DNA from: Kiritimatiellia bacterium
GTDB lineage: Bacteria > Verrucomicrobiota > Kiritimatiellia > RFP12 > UBA1067
Length of the DNA: 33,875 nt
Direction: 5' to 3'
Assembly (NCBI GenBank): GCA_017406465.1
Contig: JAFQYM010000047.1
Coordinates: 1 to 33,875 of the forward strand
Below, piece by piece: positions 8,696-16,309 of this stretch. The notes beneath the pieces were generated by a model that ran no database searches, was not told the origin of the DNA, and was given only the letters and a program-made list of their open reading frames with translations. A program made the position numbers and the translations under genes. Position 1 is the stretch's first letter. Each line of letters starts with the position of its first letter.

Positions 8696-10081
8696 ATGAA
8701 AAAGATAATAGCTCTGTCGTTGTCGATTGTAGCCGCATCTGCGGCCTACTCGGAAATCAAGATCATCGAGCCCGCAGCTGGCGCGACCGTTCCACTGCTT
8801 ACCGACGCGCAGAAGGCGTATGTGTCGTTGGACAGGCAGTCTCGCCGAGAGAAATTTGCAGATGCCACGTACAGGCGCAAGGGAATGGGTCTCCCGGCCG
8901 AGACGGTTCCAGGCGCGAAGAAGCCCCGTGAGGCGTATTGGCCGAAGACCGTCCGACTCGCATGGGAGGCGAAGGATGGCGTGGAGTACCGCGTTACGGT
9001 GCGCGACACGGCGAAGGGTACGGTCGTGATCGACGAAAAGGCGAAGTGCGGCGAGCTGTATATCGACAACCTCGAAATTGCCGCGTCTTACGAGTGGACA
9101 GTCGAAGGCGACGGTGATTCCGGCAAGGGGACGTTCAAGACCGAAGACAGAGCGCCGCGGCTCATCCGCTATCCAGGAGTTCCGAACGTCCGGGACTTCG
9201 GCGGCTACATCGGCCTCGGCGGTCGTCGCGCGAAGCAGGGCATGATCATCCGCTCGGCAGGCCTCAACGACAACGCGCACGACACGTACTATACCATCGA
9301 CGAACTCAAGGAGATGGGGAAGTTCGACGAAATCAAGGCGGCAGCGGATGCGGCGCAGAAGCGCCTCGACCAGCTGCTTGCGTGGCAGGCCGACCCCAAG
9401 ACGTTGGATCGCGAAGACGCCGAGTACAAGGATTGGTGTTCCCGTCATGACGGCGAGCCGGTCACGAAGTTCCTTTCCTCTCGTGTCCACAGGGCCAAGG
9501 CGGCCGTCAAGAAGGGCGGCGAGCCCAAGGTGAAGAAGGGCAAGGAGCCCGGGAAGAACCGTGTCGACGGCGAGAACGGAGCATACATCCGCGCTCGCTT
9601 TGGCATCAAGAGCGACATAGACCTTCGTTCGGACGGCGAGTGCTACGGCATGACGGGCTCGCCGCTTGGCGACACGGTTACGTGGTTCCACTACTCGTCG
9701 AGCGCCTACGGTGGTATGCAGAGCAAGTCCGGCAAGGAGGCGTTTGCCAAGGTGTTCAAGGTGTTCTTAGACGAGAAGAACTACCCGATCGACTTCCACT
9801 GCATTGCGGGCCAGGACCGCACGGGAGCCGTCGCGTTCATTCTCGGTGCGCTTCTCGGCTATGACGAAGACGTCCTGTATCTTGACTGGGAGCTTACGGG
9901 GTTCTGGAACCACAGCGCCAAGTTCAACCACAAGGAACGGTTCGACCACCTCGTCAGCGGCTTCGTAAAGAACTATCCCGCCGACACGATCCAGGAGTCC
10001 GTCGTAAAGTACGTGCGCGACCTTGGATTCACCGATGACGACATCGCGAAGTTTCGTTCCATAATGCTCACGGAGCGCTGA
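8696..10081 (+). CDS. Exported tyrosine/dual-specificity phosphatase-like protein
   Basis: 461 residues with a signal peptide (about 1-19). Residues ~20-155 form a beta-sandwich-like region (AWEAKDGVEYRVTVRD, YEWTVEGDGDSGKGTF). The C-terminal part is a bacterial protein-tyrosine-phosphatase domain of the Y_phosphatase3 type. It starts at PNVRDFGGY and carries IRSAGLND, FGIKSDIDLRSDGE and the P-loop HCIAGQDRTG with Cys369 and Arg375. The catalytic motif is complete. Between the two halves of the phosphatase is a lysine-rich insert with a 24-bp tandem duplication (9506-9553, VKKGGEPK then VKKGKEPG). Relatives dephosphorylate phosphotyrosine or phosphoinositides. The substrate of an extracytoplasmic one is unknown, and a sugar- or inositol-phosphate substrate is possible. 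It heads the run that continues with the TatD nuclease gene. Confidence 0.8.
   Translation: MKKIIALSLSIVAASAAYSEIKIIEPAAGATVPLLTDAQKAYVSLDRQSRREKFADATYRRKGMGLPAETVPGAKKPREAYWPKTVRLAWEAKDGVEYRVTVRDTAKGTVVIDEKAKCGELYIDNLEIAASYEWTVEGDGDSGKGTFKTEDRAPRLIRYPGVPNVRDFGGYIGLGGRRAKQGMIIRSAGLNDNAHDTYYTIDELKEMGKFDEIKAAADAAQKRLDQLLAWQADPKTLDREDAEYKDWCSRHDGEPVTKFLSSRVHRAKAAVKKGGEPKVKKGKEPGKNRVDGENGAYIRARFGIKSDIDLRSDGECYGMTGSPLGDTVTWFHYSSSAYGGMQSKSGKEAFAKVFKVFLDEKNYPIDFHCIAGQDRTGAVAFILGALLGYDEDVLYLDWELTGFWNHSAKFNHKERFDHLVSGFVKNYPADTIQESVVKYVRDLGFTDDDIAKFRSIMLTER
9506..9553 (+). repeat. 24-bp tandem duplication in phosphatase insert
   Basis: Two adjacent, slightly diverged 24-base copies encode VKKGGEPK and VKKGKEPG in the charged insert of the phosphatase. 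Confidence 0.65.
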
Positions 10082-10082
10082 G

Positions 10083-10802
10083 TTGCTGGAGCTTTTCGAT
10101 ACGCATGCGCACTTCGAGGGGACGCGCGGCGAATCCGCCGCGGCTGTTGAGCGCGCCAAGGCCGCTGGCGTGACACGCATAATGGCCGTCGGCGGGAGCG
10201 AGCCACTTAACGCTGGAACGGAGGGCTTCGAGTATCGCGCGATCGGCTGGGACCGCGACCAGGCGGGGAAGGAGCTCCCTGCGCTCGACTACACCGGCGT
10301 TGCCGCCGTAGGGGAGATAGGACTTGACTACCACTATTCGCCCGAGACGCGCGACGCCCAGCGCGAACTCTTCGCGCGGCAGCTCGGCCTTGCGCGCGAG
10401 CTCGGACTCCCCGTCGTCATCCATACGCGCGACGCAGACGACGATACGCTCGGAATCTTGCGCGAAATTCCGTCAAAGGGGATTATCCACTGCTTCACCG
10501 GCTCGCCGACGTTTTGCCGTGCTCTTCTCGACCTCGGGTTCTACATTTCCATTTCCGGCATAGTGACGTTTCGCGCTGCCGAGAATGTCCGCGAATCGGC
10601 CCGAATCGTGCCGGACGGCCGCATCCTCATAGAGACGGATTCTCCTTTTCTCGCACCCGTTCCGATGCGCGGCAATCCAAACGAACCTGCGTTTCTCGTC
10701 CATACGGCGCGGTTTCTCGCCGATTTGCGCGGGATGCCTCTTGAAGATTTTGCCGCCCTGACAACCAGGAACGCACTTTCAATTCTCGGCGGAATTAGGT
10801 AA
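10083..10802 (+). CDS. TatD family metal-dependent deoxyribonuclease
   Basis: 239 residues starting at TTG 10083, one base after the stop of the phosphatase. CGGAG at 10071-10075 serves as ribosome site, and no ATG gives a complete N-terminus. Family metal ligands are all present: DTHAH (residues 6-10), GEIGLDYH, VIHTRDAD, HCFTGS and ETDSPFLAP. TatD proteins are cytoplasmic 3'-5' exonucleases or hydrolases acting on DNA, in repair or turnover. The length is slightly under the usual ~260, with short loops. It is unrelated in function to its exported neighbours and is probably just co-transcribed. Confidence 0.9.
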   Translation: MLELFDTHAHFEGTRGESAAAVERAKAAGVTRIMAVGGSEPLNAGTEGFEYRAIGWDRDQAGKELPALDYTGVAAVGEIGLDYHYSPETRDAQRELFARQLGLARELGLPVVIHTRDADDDTLGILREIPSKGIIHCFTGSPTFCRALLDLGFYISISGIVTFRAAENVRESARIVPDGRILIETDSPFLAPVPMRGNPNEPAFLVHTARFLADLRGMPLEDFAALTTRNALSILGGIR

Positions 10803-10836
10803 AATATCCTGTAACTCATAAAGGAGAACTGTCGGA

Positions 10837-11964
10837 ATGAACAAGCTATCGTTTCTGGCTCTTGCCGCCCTTATGGCCGGCTGCTGCTGCAACACCGATG
10901 ACGTCAAGCCCTTTGGCACGACGAAATTTGGAGAGAAGGCGTCTCTCTACACCTTGAAGAGCCCCGACGGCCTCACGCTTGAGATCACCGACTTTGGCGG
11001 CCGCCTTGTCCGTTGCTGGGCGCCCGACCGCGACGGGAAGCTTGCGGACGTAACGCTTGGCTGGAACACAGTCGGCGAATACGAGACGCTCGGCTTCTCG
11101 ATGGGAACGCTCATCGGGCGCTACGGCAACCGCATCGCCGACGGCAAGTTCGCGCTTGACGGCAAGGTGTGGCAGCTCCCGATCAACGAGACGAATCCCG
11201 TGCCGCGTCACTGCAACCTGCACGGCGGGCCCGACGGCTGGGACGCCAAGGTCTGGAAGGCGTCGGAGTATGACGGGAAGCGCCTTGTGCTGACGCTCGT
11301 CTCGCCTGACGGCGACATGGGCTTCCCCGGGACGGTCACGATGAAAGTCACCTACTCCGTCCTCCCCAAGAACGTTTGGCGCATCGAGTACGAAGCGACG
11401 GCGGACAAGCCGACAGTCATCAACCCGACGCATCACTCCTACTGGAATCTCGCGGGAGAGGCGAGCGGCAATGTCCTCGGCCAGCTTCTCATGGTCAATG
11501 CCGACAAGTACACGCAGACCGACGCCGGGCTCATCCCTACGACGGACGCGGCGGTTGACGGCACTGGCTTCGACTTCCGCAAGCCCCGTCCGATCGGCTC
11601 GATGGCTGAATGGATGGCGGCGCAGGAGAGCTTGAAGCCGATGGACAACTGGTATGACCACAACTTCGTCCTGAACGGCCGGATCGGCGAGATGAAGCTC
11701 GCCTGCGAAATGAGCGACCCCAAGTCCGGCCGCGTCCTCGAGGTTTGGACGACCGAGCCCTGCATGCAGATGTACGGCGCGCAGAACATGACGACAGAGC
11801 TTCCCGCGAAGGAGAAGGGGAAGAACCTCTGCCAGTTCGCGGGCGTCGCGCTTGAGACGCAGCATTATCCCGATTCGCCCAACCATCCCGAATTTCCGTC
11901 GACCGTCCTGCGTCCGGGTGAAACCTTCCGCAGCACGACGGAATATCGCTTCAAGACCCGCTAA
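10837..11964 (+). CDS. Aldose 1-epimerase (galactose mutarotase), lipoprotein
   Basis: 375 residues. AAGGAG at 10821-10826 sets the ATG at 10837. The N-terminus ends in a lipobox (LMAGC, Cys at residue 16), so the enzyme is probably anchored to a membrane on the periplasmic side, unlike cytoplasmic GalM. Family motifs are intact: TLIGRYGNRIADGKF, LHGGPDGWD, NPTHHSYWNLAG with the catalytic His200, and VALETQHYPDSPNHPEFP with the catalytic Glu340. The reaction interconverts alpha and beta anomers of sugars such as glucose, galactose or xylose. Its position just before a GH3 glycosidase fits mutarotation of sugars freed by that enzyme. A possible -10 (TAAAAT, 10800-10805) overlaps the end of the upstream gene. 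Confidence 0.92.
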   Translation: MNKLSFLALAALMAGCCCNTDDVKPFGTTKFGEKASLYTLKSPDGLTLEITDFGGRLVRCWAPDRDGKLADVTLGWNTVGEYETLGFSMGTLIGRYGNRIADGKFALDGKVWQLPINETNPVPRHCNLHGGPDGWDAKVWKASEYDGKRLVLTLVSPDGDMGFPGTVTMKVTYSVLPKNVWRIEYEATADKPTVINPTHHSYWNLAGEASGNVLGQLLMVNADKYTQTDAGLIPTTDAAVDGTGFDFRKPRPIGSMAEWMAAQESLKPMDNWYDHNFVLNGRIGEMKLACEMSDPKSGRVLEVWTTEPCMQMYGAQNMTTELPAKEKGKNLCQFAGVALETQHYPDSPNHPEFPSTVLRPGETFRSTTEYRFKTR

Positions 11965-11988
11965 CCTGGTGTACAAGGAGATCGTCGC

Positions 11989-14076
11989 ATGAAGAAAATC
12001 GCATTTGCCGGAATTTGCTCTGCGGTCTTTGTCCTTTCGGTTCAGGCCATCCCCAGCGATGCTCGCCGCGAAGAGGCGGCTCGTCAGGCCGACGGACTCA
12101 TCGAGAAGATGACGCCAGAGGAGCGGCTCGGACAGCTTATGATGGACTCGCCTGAGATCAAGCGTCTCGGCATCCACAAGTACCACTGGTGGAACGAGGC
12201 GCTGCACGGTATTGCGCGATCTGGCCTTGCCACCGTGTTCCCGCAGTCCATGGGTGCGGCGGCCTCTTTCGACAAGAACCTCATGAGGAAGGTCGGCGAC
12301 ATCGTTTCGACCGAGGCGCGCGCAAAGTACAACCTCTTCACGGCGAAAGACGACCGTCGCATCTACCGGGGGCTTACGGTATGGAGCCCGAACGTCAACA
12401 TGTTCCGCGATCCGCGCTGGGGACGCGGCCAGGAGACCTACGGCGAAGACCCGTACTTGAGCGGCGTCATGGGTTCGGCCTATACGCGGGGGCTTCAGGG
12501 CGACGATCCGAAATACCTCAAGCTCTCGGCGTGCGCCAAGCACTTCGCCGTCCACTCGGGACCCGAGAACCTTCGCCACGGCTTCAGCGCGAACGTTTCG
12601 CCGCGCGACTTGAACGAGTATTACCTTGCTGCGTTCAGGATGCTCGTCTGCGAGGCAAAAGTCGAGAGCGTGATGGGCGCGTATAGCGCAATCAACGGCG
12701 TTCCGTGCTGCATGAACAAGTGGCTTTTAACCGATCTCCTTCGCGGGGAATGGGGCTTCAAGGGCCATGTCGTGAGCGACGTGGGCGCAGTTTGCGACAT
12801 CTACAAGGGTCACAAGACCGTTAAGGACGCGGCCTTGGCGTCGCGGGCCACGATTGCCGCTGGCCTTGACCTCTGCTCCGAGGATACGTATTCGGCGCTA
12901 AAGGACGAGGTCGCTTCCGGTGCCTTCAAGTCCGAGTGGCTTGTCAGGCCCCTGCGTCATCTCTACACGACGCGCGCTCTCCTCGGTCAGTTCGACCCCA
13001 AGGGATCGACGCCCTGGGACAATCTCGGCGCAGAGTCCATCGCGACCGAGGGGCATCGCAAGGTCGCGCTCAAGATGGCGGAGGAATCTCTCGTGCTCGT
13101 CCACAACGACGGCTTGCTGCCTCTCGACGCTTCGAAGCTCGTATGCGTCGGCGTTGGCGGCCCTCGTGCGCAGGACGAAGTCGCGCTGCTCGGCAACTAC
13201 TGCGGCTACACAGACAAACCATCGTCCGTTCTCGCCGGTGTTCTCTCCGTTGCGGGGCCTGGGCTTCGCGTAACGGCCGATCCTGAGCTCTGGGACAGCG
13301 ACGTGCTCGTCTTGTGCCTCGGTATTACGGCCGATGACGAAGGCGAGGAGGGGAGCAGCGTGAACAACGCGGGCGCCGACAGGTTCCAGTACGAGATTCC
13401 CGACGGACAGCTCAAGTATCTTGCGGAGCAGCGCAAGAAGCACAAGAACGCGAAGATCGTGTCAGTTGTCTTCGGCTGCAGCCCGTTCGACCTCGCGCCT
13501 GTCGTGAAGCTCTCCGACGCCGTCCTCGTCGTGTGGTATCCGGGCGAGCGCGGCGGCGAGGCGATAGCGCGCACGATCTTCGGCCTGAATAATCCGGCGG
13601 GCCGCCTCCCGATCACGTATCCGAAGTCATACGAAGACCTTCCCGACTTCAAGGACTACTCTCTCGCCGGACGCACCTACCTCTATGCGACAAAGGAGCC
13701 GCTCTATCCGTTCGGCTACGGGCTTTCCTACACTACGTTCTCCTATTCCAACCCGCGTGTCGAGTCGAAGGACGGAAAGATCGTTTCAGTCGATGTGACG
13801 AATACAGGAAAGCGCGAAGGCGACGAGGTCGTTCAGGCATACGTGCGCGCTCCCGCCGCAGCGGGCGACCGTCGTGTTCACCACCTTGAGGGCTTCGAGC
13901 GCGTCACACTCAAGCCCGGCGAGACGAAGACGGTGTCGATTAAGCTTCCGAAGTCCGCGTTCTTCGTATATGGCGAGGACGGCAAGCCCTCTGTTCCTGC
14001 AGGCGAATCAATCGTCTTCCTTGGCGGTGGCCAGCCCGGCTTTGTTGAAACAGTTTCCGTAAAGGTTATACCGTGA
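11989..14076 (+). CDS. Family 3 glycoside hydrolase (beta-xylosidase/beta-glucosidase type)
   Basis: 695 residues with a signal peptide (about 1-20) and ribosome site AAGGAG at 11975-11980. The N-terminal TIM-barrel domain carries HWWNEALHGIAR, VWSPNVNMFRDPRWGRGQETYGEDPYL, KHFAVHSGPE and the nucleophile Asp264 in VVSDVGAVCDI. The GH3 C-terminal sandwich follows (LVHNDGLLPLD, GVGGPRAQDEVALLGNYCG), and then a fibronectin III-like domain (VTNTGKREGDEVVQAYV). The pattern is closest to bacterial Xyl3-like exo-enzymes, which release xylose or glucose from oligosaccharide ends, but specificity cannot be fixed from motifs. It is likely periplasmic. Its stop overlaps the next start by four bases (GTGA). 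Confidence 0.92.
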   Translation: MKKIAFAGICSAVFVLSVQAIPSDARREEAARQADGLIEKMTPEERLGQLMMDSPEIKRLGIHKYHWWNEALHGIARSGLATVFPQSMGAAASFDKNLMRKVGDIVSTEARAKYNLFTAKDDRRIYRGLTVWSPNVNMFRDPRWGRGQETYGEDPYLSGVMGSAYTRGLQGDDPKYLKLSACAKHFAVHSGPENLRHGFSANVSPRDLNEYYLAAFRMLVCEAKVESVMGAYSAINGVPCCMNKWLLTDLLRGEWGFKGHVVSDVGAVCDIYKGHKTVKDAALASRATIAAGLDLCSEDTYSALKDEVASGAFKSEWLVRPLRHLYTTRALLGQFDPKGSTPWDNLGAESIATEGHRKVALKMAEESLVLVHNDGLLPLDASKLVCVGVGGPRAQDEVALLGNYCGYTDKPSSVLAGVLSVAGPGLRVTADPELWDSDVLVLCLGITADDEGEEGSSVNNAGADRFQYEIPDGQLKYLAEQRKKHKNAKIVSVVFGCSPFDLAPVVKLSDAVLVVWYPGERGGEAIARTIFGLNNPAGRLPITYPKSYEDLPDFKDYSLAGRTYLYATKEPLYPFGYGLSYTTFSYSNPRVESKDGKIVSVDVTNTGKREGDEVVQAYVRAPAAAGDRRVHHLEGFERVTLKPGETKTVSIKLPKSAFFVYGEDGKPSVPAGESIVFLGGGQPGFVETVSVKVIP

Positions 14077-15344
14077 AGTTGCGACATTTCGTTTTTTGCC
14101 TTGTGGCTTTTATGTTCGCCGTCTCGCCGCTTTCCAAGGCGAGCGCCGAGACGAACATAGTCAACGGCCAGATGTGGGTGTGCGAAGACGGCGTATGCCG
14201 CCTCGTTGGTGATGCGCCGGAAGATTTTCTTGCGGGGCTCACACCGTCTGCGTCTCTGCCCGAACAGGCGACGCGCATGCTTTTGGGCACTCGCAGTGTC
14301 GACGAGTTTCTCGCGTTCCTCTCGCCAGACGCAGTATCCGGCGACGAAGAAGCCGGTGCGCTTGCGACCTTTACGTGGCTTTCGCTTGTCGTTGTCCTTC
14401 TTGGCGGTCTTGCCATGAACCTTACGCCGTGCGTCCTGCCGATGATCCCCGTCAACTTGATCGTCATCGGCAAGTCGCCGGCGCGCGGTGCCGTCTATGG
14501 CCTCGGCATGGCGCTCGCCTACGGCGTTCTTGGCGTTCTTGCCGCAGTCGGCGGCATGGCGTTCGGGACGATCCAGTCGAACCCCTGGTTCAATGCCTTT
14601 GTCGCGCTCGTCTTCGTCGCGCTTGGAGCTTCTCTCTTCGGCTTGTTCTCGATAGACTTCTCGCGTTTTCGTTCGGGTGTTGTGAAGCCCGACGCGTCGC
14701 GCGCAGGTCTCGCCGTTCCGTTCTTCCTCGGAGCGCTCTCCGCAGTCCTCGCTGGTGCCTGCGTCGCTCCGATTCTCGTCTCCGTTCTCGTCCTGACCGC
14801 GCGGCTTTACGCGGAAGGCAACGCAATCGCGCTCGCGCTTCCGTTCGTCCTTGGGCTTGGCATGGCTCTCCCGTGGCCGTTCCTTGGCGCTGGAATGAAG
14901 GTTCTCCCCAAGCCCGGCGCGTGGATGAAGCACGTGAACCGTGTTTTCGCGGTGATCGTTCTTCTCTTTGCTGCGTACTACGGCTATCTCGCGTGGAAGG
15001 GGTGGACGCGCGGCACATCTGCCGCGCCCAAGTCCGACGGAATCCCCGGCGCGGTCGAGGCGACGCCAGACACCTTCGAGGACGTCTTTGCGGAGGCGGA
15101 GGAGAAGGGCAAGCCGATTCTCGTCGACTGCTGGGCGACATGGTGCAAGAACTGCTTTGCCATGGAACGCACGACGCTTGCCGACAAGCGCATTCGCGAA
15201 GCGCTCGAGCGCTACACTGTCATTCGGCTTCAGGCCGACGACATGAAGGGCTTTAAGGAGCTCGAGCCGTTCAAGGACGTGCAGGGTCTTCCCACCTACG
15301 CCATATTCGAAATTTCAAAAACAGGAAAGGATACTGAAAAATGA
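14073..15344 (+). CDS. DsbD-type thiol:disulfide interchange protein
   Basis: 423 residues, GTG start overlapping the GH3 stop. A signal segment (1-26) leads a short periplasmic part of ~80 residues with a CEDGVC cysteine pair, in place of the full immunoglobulin-like alpha domain of E. coli DsbD. Residues ~105-305 form the polytopic transfer domain with the two reactive cysteines Cys120 (NLTPCVLPMIP) and Cys230 (AGACVAPI). After another membrane segment comes a C-terminal thioredoxin domain with the active site CKNC (Cys358/Cys361, in WATWCKNCFAME). DsbD moves electrons from cytoplasmic thioredoxin to periplasmic thiols. The next gene, a thioredoxin-like protein overlapping by four bases, is the likely partner that replaces the missing alpha domain. 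Confidence 0.9.
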   Translation: MKLRHFVFCLVAFMFAVSPLSKASAETNIVNGQMWVCEDGVCRLVGDAPEDFLAGLTPSASLPEQATRMLLGTRSVDEFLAFLSPDAVSGDEEAGALATFTWLSLVVVLLGGLAMNLTPCVLPMIPVNLIVIGKSPARGAVYGLGMALAYGVLGVLAAVGGMAFGTIQSNPWFNAFVALVFVALGASLFGLFSIDFSRFRSGVVKPDASRAGLAVPFFLGALSAVLAGACVAPILVSVLVLTARLYAEGNAIALALPFVLGLGMALPWPFLGAGMKVLPKPGAWMKHVNRVFAVIVLLFAAYYGYLAWKGWTRGTSAAPKSDGIPGAVEATPDTFEDVFAEAEEKGKPILVDCWATWCKNCFAMERTTLADKRIREALERYTVIRLQADDMKGFKELEPFKDVQGLPTYAIFEISKTGKDTEK

Positions 15345-16174
15345 ACAGAACTACACTCGCCGCGCTCGCCGCGCTTTCGGCGCTTTCCCTCAATGCCGCG
15401 AACTGGCGGGGGCTTGACGACTCAAACTACTACAGTGGCCCGAAAATCTCCGAGGCCGACCTCGCCGGGAAGGTCGTCATGGTCGACCAGTGGGGCATCA
15501 ATTGCCCGCCGTGCCGTGCGCTTCTGCCGTCTATGCAGAAGCTCTGGAACGCCAACAAGGCGAAGCCGTTCATGCTCATCGGGGCGCATTGTCAGGGGCG
15601 CAACCCCGGGAAGGTGAAGGAACTTGTCGATGCGAACAAGCTTACCTATCCGATCTACGACTGGGCCGGTCTTGCAGACGCCCCTTCGAGCGGCGGTGGG
15701 CTTCCGTTCATGTACGTCGTCGACCATCGCGGCAAGGTCGTCTATTCCGGGCGCAACCACGACGAGGCCGAGGCGGCGGTGCAGAAGGCGATTGCGGCAA
15801 TCGGCGCGATGCCCGTCCTCTGCGGCGGAGTTTCCCTTCAGGCGTTCAAGGCGATGGAGAAGCAGCTTGTCCTCGGAAAGTCGGTAAAGTCGCAGGTCAA
15901 GGCGCTTCATGCAGCCGTGAAGAAGGGCGAGGCGAAGAGCGCGACGGCCGTCCAGCAGAAGCAGGCAGAGGAGGCGAAGGCGATCCTCGCGGCGATAGAG
16001 GAGGCCAAAGTCGACGTCAAGAACGAGATCGAGTCGAAGCGCGAGTCCAACCCCGAGGAGGCCTACAAGCTTGCAAAGGCGTATGTCGCTTCGTTCCCCG
16101 TAGAGGGCGTTGACCTCAAGTCGCAGCTACCCGACATGGCGGCGAAGGCCAAGGAACACAAGTCAGCCAAATGA
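15341..16174 (+). CDS. Exported TlpA-like thioredoxin with coiled-coil tail
   Basis: 277 residues, ATG overlapping the dsbD stop (ATGA). Signal peptide (about 1-19). The redoxin domain (30-160) has VDQWGINCPPCRALLPSM with Cys55/Cys58 and a cis-proline-type GGGLPFMYVVDHRGKVVYSGR. The last ~100 residues are Lys/Ala/Glu-rich and probably helical (AVQQKQAEEAKAILAAIEEAK). The likely role is a periplasmic reductant fed by the DsbD encoded just upstream. The exact client is unknown. Confidence 0.85.
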   Translation: MNRTTLAALAALSALSLNAANWRGLDDSNYYSGPKISEADLAGKVVMVDQWGINCPPCRALLPSMQKLWNANKAKPFMLIGAHCQGRNPGKVKELVDANKLTYPIYDWAGLADAPSSGGGLPFMYVVDHRGKVVYSGRNHDEAEAAVQKAIAAIGAMPVLCGGVSLQAFKAMEKQLVLGKSVKSQVKALHAAVKKGEAKSATAVQQKQAEEAKAILAAIEEAKVDVKNEIESKRESNPEEAYKLAKAYVASFPVEGVDLKSQLPDMAAKAKEHKSAK

Positions 16175-16309
16175 GGGGGATGTGAAAGCATTGTTACCGA
16201 CTGGGATCATTCGAAGGTGAGGTTCCTCTGGCTCCAAGGAACGTGACAGGCTCCCCGGGGATCCCGAGGCGAAGAAGTAGATACATAGGCAACATCGCAA
16301 ATCAACGAC
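16175..16309 (+). other. Intergenic leader with short hairpins, no recognised RNA family
   Basis: 135 bases before the large glycosidase-like gene. GTTCCT (16222-16227) pairs with AGGAAC (16237-16242) around a nine-base loop, and CCCCGGGG at 16253-16260 is self-complementary. No clear promoter or Shine-Dalgarno is seen before ATG 16310. It may be a structured 5' leader or a terminator of the preceding operon. I cannot match it to a known riboswitch. Confidence 0.35.

Noticed and set aside
16175..16309. Known riboswitch in the leader
   Set aside because: No core motif of a riboswitch class that I know could be matched.
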